From IMG/VR virus record IMGVR_UViG_3300020194_000601, positions 1 through 30,979 of that record: 30,979 nucleotides of DNA. One strand, 5' to 3'. The position numbers and the translations under genes are program-made. A model generated the notes under the pieces. That model was not told the DNA's origin, did no database searches, and saw only the letters and a program-made list of their open reading frames with translations. Within the stretch, counting starts at the first letter, position 1, and the number at the start of each line of letters is the position of its first letter. Source of the DNA: a virus. Positions 21,441-30,064 of this stretch are shown in pieces.

Positions 21441-21731
21441 ATGCTGGATATGATTAGAAACTTTGTTCTTCAAATATTGAATATGGCATTTCCGCCCCGT
21501 GATCCTTTCGAGGGCATTGATACAGTCGATACAACTGCTGAGGAAGACATAGCCGAATATCGAGTTACTTTTCCTGATGTCAAGACTGAAGAAGAACTGA
21601 ATGCAATGACTAAGGCACAGTTGGTCGAATACGCGGAAGGCTTTGGACTCGAAGTACTGAAGATGTCGTGGACAAAGAAGCGTATGGTCGTTGAAATCTG
21701 TGCGAATGGTCTTGCGCGAGGTGACTCTTGA
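21441..21731 (+). CDS. Small protein with SAP/HeH-like C-terminal helix pair
   Basis: 96 aa, AGGAG upstream. The N-terminus is amphipathic (MIRNFVLQILNMAFPP) and the middle is acidic. The C-terminal segment, LNAMTKAQLVEYAEGFGLEVLKMSW with TKKRMVVEI, has the helix-turn-helix spacing of SAP/LEM-like (HeH) DNA-binding motifs, as in Rho N-terminal domains. Function unknown. It lies directly before the gp33-gp59-gp32 set and overlaps the TTG start of gp33. Confidence 0.65.
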   Translation: MLDMIRNFVLQILNMAFPPRDPFEGIDTVDTTAEEDIAEYRVTFPDVKTEEELNAMTKAQLVEYAEGFGLEVLKMSWTKKRMVVEICANGLARGDS

Positions 21732-21979
21732 TTGCTATCTTCAAGGATGATGATCCGCAGATAGCCGCGGTTTCAACTTTCATCGAAGACATTGAAAAAC
21801 TCACAAATGGCAACGAAATCTATTTCATGGATGCCGTTGTGTTGTACTGTGAGAACAACAATATTGAGATTGAAAGCGTGGCTAAATTCATCCGAAAGAA
21901 TGCTATTCTGAAGGCGAGAATACAAGAAGAGGCAGAAGAGTTAAATTTTCTGAAAAAAACATCTAGATTACCTATTTGA
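21728..21979 (+). CDS. 33: Late transcription co-activator, T4 gp33-like
   Basis: gp33 bridges host RNA polymerase and the sliding clamp to activate late promoters in T4. This 83-aa protein has the helix YFMDAVVLYCENNNIEIESV and the C-terminal EEAEELNFLKKTSRLPI segment that I associate with gp33 of marine T4-like phages. The start is TTG 21728, overlapping the previous stop, with GAGG at 21718-21721. The gene order 33-59-32 is the same as in T4, which strengthens the call. Confidence 0.82.
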   Translation: MIAIFKDDDPQIAAVSTFIEDIEKLTNGNEIYFMDAVVLYCENNNIEIESVAKFIRKNAILKARIQEEAEELNFLKKTSRLPI

Positions 21980-21980
21980 T

Positions 21981-22559
21981 ATGGACCCATTTGAAGCCTA
22001 TAAAATGTACACTGCGATTAGTCTACACTTCAATTCGCCGAGCTATGATTACTTCAAGTACAATGGATCAGTGAAGACAAGCAAGACTAAATTTGATGTG
22101 AGGAACGACAAATATTTTTTTCACAAACTTGCAAAAATTGAAAGTTTGCCGCTTTTTCTAGCCACTTCTTTCATGCGTGACAGTAAAGTCTGGGTAGGGA
22201 ATTTGTTTGATGAAAAATATATCAAGTTGTACAAGCAAGCAGTGAAGAGACAGCAATCGTTGGAGTACACTTTCAAGACAGAGATGTCTAGATATGATGA
22301 CCTCAATGATGCGCTAAATGTAGTCGATGGAGACTACCCTAGTATACTAATCGCGTACAAGCGCGGTGATGTATCGCCTGAAACAATGATTATATTGAAT
22401 GGCGTGTTAAACGTCTTCGAGTATTGGAGTGATTCGATATCTGACAAAGTTGTCTGGCCTAAGATCAGAGATTCTTTGCGCAAGTATTCTGGATTTCTAA
22501 AATACGAAAAGACTAAATATAATAGGTTACTACTTGACATGTTCAATAGTACCTGTTAA
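21981..22559 (+). CDS. 59: DNA helicase loader, T4 gp59-like
   Basis: gp59 loads the replicative helicase onto forked DNA covered by gp32. The 192-aa, basic, helical protein begins MDPFEAYKMYTAISLHFNSP and contains YDYFKYNGSVKTS and DKYFFHKLAK, which fit the gp59 N-terminal domain. The C-terminal half (VVWPKIRDSLRKYSGFLKYEKTKY) fits the second domain. It is a little shorter than T4 gp59 (217 aa). It sits between gp33 and gp32 as in T4. Confidence 0.9.
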   Translation: MDPFEAYKMYTAISLHFNSPSYDYFKYNGSVKTSKTKFDVRNDKYFFHKLAKIESLPLFLATSFMRDSKVWVGNLFDEKYIKLYKQAVKRQQSLEYTFKTEMSRYDDLNDALNVVDGDYPSILIAYKRGDVSPETMIILNGVLNVFEYWSDSISDKVVWPKIRDSLRKYSGFLKYEKTKYNRLLLDMFNSTC

Positions 22560-22571
22560 GATACTTGTATC
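22560..22571 (+). other. Small hairpin in the gp32 leader
   Basis: GATAC-TT-GTATC is a perfect 5-bp inverted repeat 64 bases before the gp32 start, within a 75-base AT-rich leader. T4 gp32 represses its own translation by binding a leader structure followed by unstructured AU-rich RNA. This leader could do the same, but the hairpin is small and no pseudoknot was found by eye. Confidence 0.3.
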
Positions 22572-22634
22572 GTTATGAAATACGTGAATAAGCTGAATAT
22601 ACTACAATCATACATTGAATACGGAGAAATACTT

Positions 22635-23564
22635 ATGACTAGTTCATTTGACCAACTCAAAAAATCTCGCACTTCTCAATTCGAGAAACTTACTCAAGCC
22701 GCAGAAAAACTGTCTAACAACGCGCCTCAGGGTGGCGGTGCAGATGATCGATTCTGGAAGCCAACGGTAGATAAAGCAGGCAATGGTTCTGCAATCATTC
22801 GTTTTCTTCCTGCGTCTGCGGATGAAGATGTACCCTTTGTACGTTACTGGGATCACGGCTTTCAAGGTCCTGGTGGCTGGTATATCGAGAAGTCTCTTAC
22901 ATCAATCGGCGAAGAAGATCCAGTATCACAGTACAATAGCAAACTGTGGAACTCTGGCAGTGACGCTGATAAAGAGATCGCCCGCAAGCAAAAGCGCCGC
23001 TTGCACTACGTCTCAAACGTTTATGTTGTATCTGATCCAGGCAATCCTGCCAACGAAGGCAAAGTCTTCTTGTACGAATACGGCAAGAAAATCTTTGACA
23101 AGATTAATGATCTGATGCATCCTCAGTTTGAAGATGAAGACGCGGTGAATCCGTTTGATCTCTGGGAAGGTGCTAACTTCCGACTTCGCATTCGTCAGGT
23201 AGAAGGCTATCGAAACTATGATAAGTCTGCTTTCGATTCTCCCAGTCAACTGGCTGACGATGATTCTGAACTTGAATCAATCTGGAAATCAGAACATAGT
23301 CTGTCTGAATTCCTTGATCGAAAGAACTTCAAGTCATATGAAGAACTTCAAGCACGATTGTTCCGTGTGCTTGGCGAGCAAGGTGGCACTGCTGTAGCAG
23401 ATAAAGTAGAGTATGAGCCTAAGCGTGAACAGACTGCTTGGACACCACCGACTGAATCGGTGAAAACAAGCGCAGTGAAAGAAGTACAGACTTCATTCCC
23501 AACGTCCTCTTTTGATGACGATGAAGACTCTCTGGACTTCTTCAAGAAGTTGGCCGAGGGATAA
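22635..23564 (+). CDS. 32: Single-stranded DNA-binding protein, T4 gp32-like
   Basis: gp32 coats single-stranded DNA in replication, recombination and repair. From ATG 22635 (GGAG 8 bases upstream) it has 309 aa, close to T4. The N-terminal cooperativity region (FDQLKKSRTSQFEKLTQ), the OB-fold core (GSAIIRFLPAS, FVRYWDHGFQGPGGWYIEKS, VYVVSDPGNPANEGKVFLYEYGKKI) and the acidic, phenylalanine-containing C-terminal tail (FDDDEDSLDFFKKL) are all present. There is no cysteine at all, so the T4 zinc site (His-Cys3) is absent. An upstream ATG at 22575 is in frame but lacks a ribosome site. Confidence 0.95.
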   Translation: MTSSFDQLKKSRTSQFEKLTQAAEKLSNNAPQGGGADDRFWKPTVDKAGNGSAIIRFLPASADEDVPFVRYWDHGFQGPGGWYIEKSLTSIGEEDPVSQYNSKLWNSGSDADKEIARKQKRRLHYVSNVYVVSDPGNPANEGKVFLYEYGKKIFDKINDLMHPQFEDEDAVNPFDLWEGANFRLRIRQVEGYRNYDKSAFDSPSQLADDDSELESIWKSEHSLSEFLDRKNFKSYEELQARLFRVLGEQGGTAVADKVEYEPKREQTAWTPPTESVKTSAVKEVQTSFPTSSFDDDEDSLDFFKKLAEG

Positions 23565-23592
23565 CAGACATTTGTTGCAACCCTCACCATGC

Positions 23593-23615
23593 ACCCCGCT
23601 TCGGCGGGGTTTTTT
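23593..23615 (+). terminator. Rho-independent terminator with UUCG loop after gp32
   Basis: ACCCCGC (23593-23599), TTCG loop, GCGGGGT (23604-23610), then TTTTT. It ends the + strand replication block. The convergent 1841-aa gene stops at 23614 inside the T-run. On the - strand the hairpin lacks a T-tract downstream, so its effect there is uncertain. Confidence 0.93.
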
Positions 23616-26600
23616 ATGTCGTTTCGTATTTGGTTAAGAAACTATCTTTTGTTCGATAACTGATTGCAGAAGTACCACCTTTTGATGGACCATTACCACC
23701 CGCTATAGACTTAGGTGAAGGTTTATCCTGAGTCATTGGCATCATGATTGGCACAATCGATTGAACAACTTTTGAACGAGACTTCGACATATTACCCATG
23801 ATCGATTTCAATTCACTTGACGGTATATTCATCTCAACGCTTTCTTCGCCTGTGAGATACTTCATGCCCTTTTCTACCCAGCCACCATTCTTCCTGTAGC
23901 CTGCTAGACCAGATAACATTTTCTTTGTAGCGTCTGCTGGAACGATAAAGCCATCTTCTTTCGGTACCATCAACTCTGGACCTTCTTCACCCACGAGATA
24001 GTCACTACCGTCTTCGACTGGTCCGCCTTTCGCTCTTGGTTCAGTTAAGAGTGTGATTGAACCATCTTCATTCTTGATGCGGAAATTATTTTTCATATAA
24101 TTTTTGACGTATTCTGGTCTTTCACTTTCTGCGAACATTGACTCTTCGCCGCTGAATGCATCTTCGCCGTTGAATTTCCGCACACGTAAGCGGCTATCAC
24201 GCCAAGAAACGTCTTCATCTTTTGCTAACACTGTACCGCTTGCTATATCAGCTTTCTCTTCTTCCTCTAAACGCAACTCACCCTCGGCCTTGGTTAACGC
24301 TAAATCTCCCTTTGCAGGATAACCATTCTGTATCGTCCATCCAGGTACACCAGGAAGAGCATTCCCATCACCAATCTCAGTCAGTCTTATCCATTCACTG
24401 GTACCACCGAACTGTATCATATTACCACCAGTCCAGCGGCCTACACCTATTCTCTCTGCTTCCCATTGGACACGACCTGATCTACCTTCTTTCTCTGCTT
24501 TTTCAGTTAATATTTCTTTTCTTGCCGCAGAAGCCTTTTTCCAATCTTTTTCATGTTCTTCCATTATCTTGAATATTTTATCGGTCATGGCATTTGGATC
24601 AATACCACGCGACTCTAAATCATCAAAATACGCGACAGTCTCTTCCATTTGCCTCTCGCCTTCAGCCATCCACTCTTCCAATTCCTTGTCGGCTTCATCG
24701 AATTCAGCAAATGGATTATACGCTTCTTCGCCTTCTTCACCTACTAGATAAGTTTCACCAGCTTCGACTGGTCCGCCTTTCGCACGAGGTTCAATGTTCT
24801 CCTGCTTCAGATAGTCTTCAATCATGCGATCTAGTCTGCCATACGAGACATCCATATTCTCAATCTTAGCAGGCAATAGACCAACAGACTGCAAGAATTC
24901 AACTTTATCGAATGTATCACCTTTCGCTTCATAATACGAAGAACTGCCTTTGGCATTCGCTCGGCGCAGAGCCATGTATTGCTCTTGTTCTTCAGGATTA
25001 TCATACACTTTATCTTCACTAAAGCCAAATTCATCTTCAACCATCTTGAATGTGCCACGCTCATCGCTTTCTTCAAATGCTTTTTCAGCGGCCTTTGCTT
25101 GCATGTAACTGGCATAAGACGATCTAATAAGTTCAGCACGTTCATTAATCTGATTAATCTGACGACCAGACTTTCGACCATCAATTGCACGGACATCTTT
25201 AGTGGGTTTCGGTGATTCTATTTCTCTACCACGCTTGCTAGTATCAGCATCTTCTGTTTTCGCATCATAAGAAGCGCCTGGTTTTAACATCTTCGGCGGC
25301 TGTGCATTCATATAATCTTCATACCATTGATCACCTTCAGGTGACCATGGTCTACGATAACCTGCCGCCCGCTCTTCTTCCATGTTTTTTCTTTTAATAT
25401 CGGGATTATGATACTCTATTTCTCTCTCGCTCGCCGCTTCTCTATCTTTATCCTTTTCCTTTTGTAGTTCTATATTGTCCAGCACTTCATCAAGTTCTGG
25501 ACCCATTAATTTTTCAACTAATTCTTGAGGATTGTCTGAGAAATCATAATCTCTAATTACTTGACCGTCATAATTTATCAATGTTCCGCTTGATACGAAG
25601 TCTTCTAAGTATTCACGATCTTCGTTTGTAAGTCCTACGGGAACGCCTGCTTTCTCAACAAGAATACCAGCGATTTTTAAATCTTCTCTATATGCTTTAC
25701 GTCTATTTCTTGCTATCTCATGATATTCTTTGTACGTTCCTGGCTTGCCGTTAATGAAAACATCACCATGAATAATTTCAGTTTTGGTTTTAAGTGATTC
25801 ACCCATTTCAATTTGTTCTAGTGATTCTTCATTCGACATTACATTGCGCGTAGGAATACCAGATGTTTGCACTTCTTTGCCAGTGATATTTCCGGTCGGT
25901 GTAAGTGAAGCCGCTTGAGGGAATGGATCAGGATTACCCATTGCCATGGCAGCCGCTCTGGCCATATTAATTTTTTCTAATTCTTCTTCAGTGAAATCTG
26001 TTCTTATTTCACCATTAAGCTCGACAACGATACCGCCGACTCTTCTACCTTCTTCAGAATATATCTGTGTTTCTTCGCCGTCGCTGGTTTCAGACATAAC
26101 TTTAGATTTGCTAGGCATGGGCAACACTTGATTAGTTCTTCTGCCTTTTTCACCTACAACAACATCGGCTCTTGTAGCATTTTTTCCTGGAAGATTTTCT
26201 TCAGCGGCATATCTCCCTTGACGTTTTTCATCCATTCGCCGATTGTATTCGGCATAGAGCATTTGATAAGGACTATCTTTTTCTAGGCTTCTTTCTAGAT
26301 CACTGTGATGCAAGATAGCAACAATCTCATCATCTGTGAGTTCACTGATTCTGTCTGATTCTAATTCAGAGTAGCCAATCAAATCAGAATCATAAATTCC
26401 TTTATCTTTTGCACCTGCTAATGCTTCATTCCAGTATGCTTGATCTTTCTCTTGCTCAATGAAACCCTGTGTCTTAGCACGAGTCGTAGACATTGCTTCT
26501 TCTTCATTGTCATAGATTTGCGTATCTTCTGGACCACGAATCAATTTTGTATAATCATAGCCTTCTGGATTATCACGAGAGCCTACACCTTTCTCAAGGT

Positions 26601-29139
26601 TGTCCATCTCCCACCAGTTCTTAGTCTCACCAAGAATTTCTTGTGCATCTGCGAGTGGTCCTTGATCAACTACTGCTGTTTTTCTGCCAAACTGCTCAAC
26701 AAATCCCTCATAGTCATCCATAAACTTACGAGCATTGATTAATGTGATTTGCTCAAGTACACTTTCAAATTGCTCTGCTGAAACTGCAATCTCTTTTGCT
26801 AATGCTTCTTTAAGCTGTGGCGTGTCTGCATCACTCAATTCTGCTTCAGTGATAGGACGACTTGCTCCGTCAAGGAACAATTCGCGACTGGTATCTACCA
26901 TCTTAAATCTTTCTTCGATGTTGACTCTAATCAACTCTAGTAGATCGGAGAAGCCATCTTCTCCCAAGAAGAATTTAAGTTCATTAGTTAAGTCTTTGCC
27001 ATACTCATCCATGTACTTCTGTTTGATTGCTTCATATTCATCCCATGATGAAACGTCTTTGAAAGCCGAGAGCATTTCGCCCTTGTTGCCTTCTAAGTCA
27101 AACAGTCCTTCACCCAATATATCTGCAATTAAACTTGTACCTTTCTTATCACCATAACGCTGATCCATTCGCTCTTCGTCTTCAGGACGAATAGTTGTCT
27201 GGAGTTTCGCGACTAACTCACCATTCTGTCTTCTCTTTTCATCTCTAATATTTGCTTTGATTAGATTTTCGAATTCTTGATAGTCTGCACTGCTCAATGC
27301 CATTGACGCACTTTCAAATAAGCCGAAGGTGAACTTCTTCTTCATCTCTTCATCGACAGCTTTCAATTTTTCTTCAGTATGAATATCTTTTGCAATTTCC
27401 AGATATATTTTTCTGGTGCTATCAAACATACCTTCATCTGCGACTAGTTGCACAAGTGCTTCTGGTGTCATTTGACCCGAGCCTTTCAGCTCCATATCAG
27501 TTGGTCCACCGCTTGTCACTGCAAATGTAGTGCCGCCGATTGTGCTTGTGCCTTTTAATTCAGATTTAATATCACGATCTTCTACTGATTTCTCATCTTC
27601 CTCATCATCATCACCGCCAGTAATCGAACTAATGAAGTCTCTTCCAACTTTGGCAGCAAATCCTGCCATTGCTTCCTTGAAAGTTTTATCACCTAAAATT
27701 CCATCATATAATGCATCAACGAGATCGTCTAGTTGTAATAATCTATAAACATCATCACCGAAGAATAAGCCCGCCACAAAACCGCCGAAGCCACCCAACA
27801 ACGTTCCATATGGCCCGCCTATGCTTGTGCCTGCCAAACCAAAAATCAAAGCAGTCGCATATGCGCCACCAAGTGCCATGAAGATTCTGTTTATCTGTTC
27901 TTTGTTTCCTTCATGCCATTCCTTTTCACCGATTTGTCCTAATGCAAAACTTTCACTGGCTCTGTACATGAATACAAACGATTCTCCAATCAAGTACCAC
28001 TTAACAAGTTTTTTGCCAAGAGAATCGAGTTTGGTTACTAGTCCATCTGGAAGAAACTTACTTGTATTTGCCCACCAATCATCAAATTTATCACCCATCT
28101 TCTGCATGTTTACAAAGAATTTTTCAAGCCACGCCAAGTTCTGTCTAAATTTCAGCGCCCTTTCATATCTTTTTTGCATGTCAATTCTTGTGCCGCCCTT
28201 GGTACCTCGCATTCCCTCTTTGATCATGCCAGGATTTAATTGCATTCCTACTGGCTTCTGCACAACATCGGCGGCTCTGAGGCCTGCCAGTTTCATTCTA
28301 TCACTTAGACCCTGAGGTTTAACACCTTTCGTGTCGAATGTTCTTCTTGCGGCGTTAGCGTTCTTACCTATCTGTGTGCCTTTTTTTGCACCAGCGGCAG
28401 ATGTTATACCAGGAACAACCGTATCAGTAAATGTAGTAATGCCTTGATCGACAGCTTCAATCCCTGCGATTGCTGTATCTAATATGTCTGTTCCGCTGGG
28501 TTTGATATTGCCAACTGCATAATTGTACAGACCAAATCCAGCCGCACCACCGAGCGCAATCTTACCAAGAGTTCTTAATAGACCATCACTCTTATCACTG
28601 ATAGTCCTGCGAAGACCTGCTATAGAGGATTGAGTTTTTTCATGTCCTCTTTTATTTTCTAACTCTGCTTCATCATCGCGCCGTCTCTGTGCTAGACTTT
28701 CTTTTCTATTCTGTTCGATAGCAGATGAAACAAGACTATTATATTTGTTGATTAAATTATTCTGTGTCCTAACAGCGGACTCGACTTTTGCTTGTCGCTC
28801 GATGATTAGATTAAGGTGACGGGCATACTTACCCTCAAGGGGACCTAATTTAGGTTTGATGATTACATCTGCTACTTTTACTTTCTGCAAATCAGGAAAA
28901 TCAACAACTGACTTATTACTGCTTGTTGTAGTATCTTTATCATTCGAGGTGGCGCCCATGGCATCGTCAATCACAGATTCTTCGGCTTTTCCGCCAAATA
29001 AAGCATCAACAATCGAACTTGCCACATATCCTTTTGCAAAACCTTTTAAGCCACCGCCGCTATCCTTTTTGCCTTTCGGCTTTTTCTTGGATTTCAATGC
29101 TTTGGTTAAAAACGATAGTCTGCCTGGTTTCTTAGCCAT
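23614..29139 (-). CDS. Giant tape-measure-like tail protein (1841 aa)
   Basis: The N-terminus is basic (KSKKKPKGKKDSGGG). Coiled coil follows at about 105-175. A hydrophobic glycine-rich segment lies at about 191-209 (LGGAAGFGLYNYAVG) and a longer one at about 418-462 (IFMALGGAYATALIFGLAG ... GGFGGFVAGLFFGDD). The bulk is a long, charged, helical region. The C-terminal part has three related units, GGPVEAGETYLVGEEGEE, GGPVEDGSDYLVGEEGPE with VPKEDGFIVP, and GGWVEKGMKYLTGEESVE. GGPV...YLVGE.GPEL.VP is a recurrent signature of tape-measure proteins. The gene follows gp26 and a 54-aa ORF, the expected chaperone position. T4's own tape measure, gp29, is only about 590 aa. No lytic-enzyme motif was recognised. 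AGGAAAA precedes the ATG. Confidence 0.78.
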   Translation of the reverse strand: MAKKPGRLSFLTKALKSKKKPKGKKDSGGGLKGFAKGYVASSIVDALFGGKAEESVIDDAMGATSNDKDTTTSSNKSVVDFPDLQKVKVADVIIKPKLGPLEGKYARHLNLIIERQAKVESAVRTQNNLINKYNSLVSSAIEQNRKESLAQRRRDDEAELENKRGHEKTQSSIAGLRRTISDKSDGLLRTLGKIALGGAAGFGLYNYAVGNIKPSGTDILDTAIAGIEAVDQGITTFTDTVVPGITSAAGAKKGTQIGKNANAARRTFDTKGVKPQGLSDRMKLAGLRAADVVQKPVGMQLNPGMIKEGMRGTKGGTRIDMQKRYERALKFRQNLAWLEKFFVNMQKMGDKFDDWWANTSKFLPDGLVTKLDSLGKKLVKWYLIGESFVFMYRASESFALGQIGEKEWHEGNKEQINRIFMALGGAYATALIFGLAGTSIGGPYGTLLGGFGGFVAGLFFGDDVYRLLQLDDLVDALYDGILGDKTFKEAMAGFAAKVGRDFISSITGGDDDEEDEKSVEDRDIKSELKGTSTIGGTTFAVTSGGPTDMELKGSGQMTPEALVQLVADEGMFDSTRKIYLEIAKDIHTEEKLKAVDEEMKKKFTFGLFESASMALSSADYQEFENLIKANIRDEKRRQNGELVAKLQTTIRPEDEERMDQRYGDKKGTSLIADILGEGLFDLEGNKGEMLSAFKDVSSWDEYEAIKQKYMDEYGKDLTNELKFFLGEDGFSDLLELIRVNIEERFKMVDTSRELFLDGASRPITEAELSDADTPQLKEALAKEIAVSAEQFESVLEQITLINARKFMDDYEGFVEQFGRKTAVVDQGPLADAQEILGETKNWWEMDNLEKGVGSRDNPEGYDYTKLIRGPEDTQIYDNEEEAMSTTRAKTQGFIEQEKDQAYWNEALAGAKDKGIYDSDLIGYSELESDRISELTDDEIVAILHHSDLERSLEKDSPYQMLYAEYNRRMDEKRQGRYAAEENLPGKNATRADVVVGEKGRRTNQVLPMPSKSKVMSETSDGEETQIYSEEGRRVGGIVVELNGEIRTDFTEEELEKINMARAAAMAMGNPDPFPQAASLTPTGNITGKEVQTSGIPTRNVMSNEESLEQIEMGESLKTKTEIIHGDVFINGKPGTYKEYHEIARNRRKAYREDLKIAGILVEKAGVPVGLTNEDREYLEDFVSSGTLINYDGQVIRDYDFSDNPQELVEKLMGPELDEVLDNIELQKEKDKDREAASEREIEYHNPDIKRKNMEEERAAGYRRPWSPEGDQWYEDYMNAQPPKMLKPGASYDAKTEDADTSKRGREIESPKPTKDVRAIDGRKSGRQINQINERAELIRSSYASYMQAKAAEKAFEESDERGTFKMVEDEFGFSEDKVYDNPEEQEQYMALRRANAKGSSSYYEAKGDTFDKVEFLQSVGLLPAKIENMDVSYGRLDRMIEDYLKQENIEPRAKGGPVEAGETYLVGEEGEEAYNPFAEFDEADKELEEWMAEGERQMEETVAYFDDLESRGIDPNAMTDKIFKIMEEHEKDWKKASAARKEILTEKAEKEGRSGRVQWEAERIGVGRWTGGNMIQFGGTSEWIRLTEIGDGNALPGVPGWTIQNGYPAKGDLALTKAEGELRLEEEEKADIASGTVLAKDEDVSWRDSRLRVRKFNGEDAFSGEESMFAESERPEYVKNYMKNNFRIKNEDGSITLLTEPRAKGGPVEDGSDYLVGEEGPELMVPKEDGFIVPADATKKMLSGLAGYRKNGGWVEKGMKYLTGEESVEMNIPSSELKSIMGNMSKSRSKVVQSIVPIMMPMTQDKPSPKSIAGGNGPSKGGTSAISYRTKDSFLTKYETT
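23981..24795 (-). repeat. Imperfect about 65-bp direct repeat encoding YLVGEEG units
   Basis: Segments 23981-24045 and 24731-24795 share long identical stretches, for example TTCGACTGGTCCGCCTTTCG and CCTTCTTCAC. They encode the two RAKGGPV...YLVGEEG units of the 1841-aa protein, separated by about 250 residues. A third, more diverged unit lies about 60 codons further towards the C-terminus. Confidence 0.8.
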
Positions 29140-29168
29140 TTTATTTTCCTGATTTGCCTAGGTACATA

Positions 29169-29333
29169 TTAGATGTATCCTTTTGCTTTCTCTTTTTGTT
29201 CTTCGACTTTATTTCTAATCATTTGCGTATACACATCTCGCTCATAAGGAATCATATCTTCTAGTTCAGTGATTGAGAATTTATGATTCTGTGATATAGC
29301 AAATAACAATTCATAATAACCGTAGAGAGACAT
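29169..29333 (-). CDS. 54-aa ORF, probable tail assembly chaperone extension (T-like)
   Basis: The 54-aa ORF starts at an ATG 5 bases after the gp26 stop, with no clear ribosome site of its own. The sequence MSLYGYYELLFAISQNHKFS with LEDMIPYERDVYTQML-like helices resembles the short ORFs placed between a tail chaperone and the tape measure gene in many phages. It is in the -1 frame of gp26, and the frame is open back through the gp26 stop to a TTTTTTC heptamer. A -1 slip there would add 60 residues to a 233-residue part of gp26, giving 293 aa. It may be made both ways or only as the fusion. Confidence 0.75.
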   Translation of the reverse strand: MSLYGYYELLFAISQNHKFSITELEDMIPYERDVYTQMIRNKVEEQKEKAKGYI

Positions 29334-29338
29334 ATGTC

Positions 29339-30049
29339 CTAGGCAAGGTAGAAAAAATCTTCGACCGAGCGGAACACAACTCTCTTTTCTTCTTCATTAT
29401 TATTTGTATATGCGACAACATGCTCAATCTTCGGAACAGTGTTGAAAAATTGTTCAATTTTTTCATACGCTTCAACAGGCAAGTTATCAAGAAACTCTCT
29501 CTTTTCAATGTCAGTTGATTCGTTCCAAGGATAAACTTCTTCTTCATCGTAAACAAAATCAATGCATTCCATGATTGTTGAGTACACAACGTCAGTTCTA
29601 TTTGTACCGCCAGTTACTTTCTCAGCAATTTTAGGAGTAGCGTATTTCATTTGCATACCAATTTTATCATTAATCTGAATTTTTTTATCATGGTTTTCTG
29701 CAAACTGTACTTCGATCTCATCAAGATTAATTTCAAGTTCATGGCGTTGACCGTCAGTACTATCATTCACTGAGAACTTTACTGTTGTGCCAATGGATGC
29801 GGAACGCAATTTAACGAAGATGTATTCCATGTCAAAAATAGGAATATCATCGACATCAAAGCCTTCGCTGATGACGCAGTTATTGATGATTTGACTTACT
29901 GCTCGAATGTGATCAATCGCATCGTCCGACTCTCTAGCAGTGAGAAGAATTTTTTCTTCTTTCACCAAAAATGGACGATACTGAATTTTCATACCTGTCG
30001 AGGGCTGTGTCAATTCAAACGTGGGAATATTAATTTTAGGAAGTGCCAT
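29339..30049 (-). CDS. 26: T4 gp26-like baseplate hub/tail assembly protein (probable chaperone)
   Basis: A 236-aa protein begins MALPKINIPTFELTQPSTGM and continues with YRPFLVKEEKILLTA, the conserved start of the T4 gp26 family. Later blocks are IINNCVISEGFDVDDIPIFD and VYSTIMECIDFVYDEEEVYP. GGAGAAAC lies upstream. In T4, gp26 is needed to assemble the baseplate hub. Position after a tube-like gene, before the 54-aa ORF and the tape-measure-like gene, plus a slippery heptamer in the last codons (GAT TTT TTC), suggests it is the counterpart of lambda gpG. Confidence 0.9.
   Translation of the reverse strand: MALPKINIPTFELTQPSTGMKIQYRPFLVKEEKILLTARESDDAIDHIRAVSQIINNCVISEGFDVDDIPIFDMEYIFVKLRSASIGTTVKFSVNDSTDGQRHELEINLDEIEVQFAENHDKKIQINDKIGMQMKYATPKIAEKVTGGTNRTDVVYSTIMECIDFVYDEEEVYPWNESTDIEKREFLDNLPVEAYEKIEQFFNTVPKIEHVVAYTNNNEEEKRVVFRSVEDFFYLA
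29351..29357 (-). other. Candidate -1 programmed frameshift site T_TTT_TTC
   Basis: On the - strand the gp26 codons GAT TTT TTC give the canonical X_XXY_YYZ heptamer T_TTT_TTC in the correct phase, three sense codons before the gp26 stop. After slippage the frame reads CTA CCT TGC CTA GGA CAT ATG and enters the 54-aa ORF without a stop. A downstream stimulatory structure was not identified by eye. Confidence 0.65.
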
Positions 30050-30064
30050 AATGTTTCTCCATTA

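Noticed and set aside
22599-22604. TATACT upstream of gp32 considered as a -10 box
   Set aside because: No acceptable -35 hexamer lies 16-18 bases upstream.
27821-28315. 164-aa + strand open frame opposite the 1841-aa tail gene, and similar ones at 24222-24572 and 26735-27157
   Set aside because: These are serine/leucine/proline-rich shadow translations of a charged, lysine/glutamate-rich protein on the other strand. None has a Shine-Dalgarno sequence or a promoter.
29311-29589. 92-aa alternative frame over the gp26 end, first considered as the frameshift partner
   Set aside because: It is in the +1 frame, not the -1 frame reached from the T_TTT_TTC heptamer, and its sequence looks like a random basic translation.
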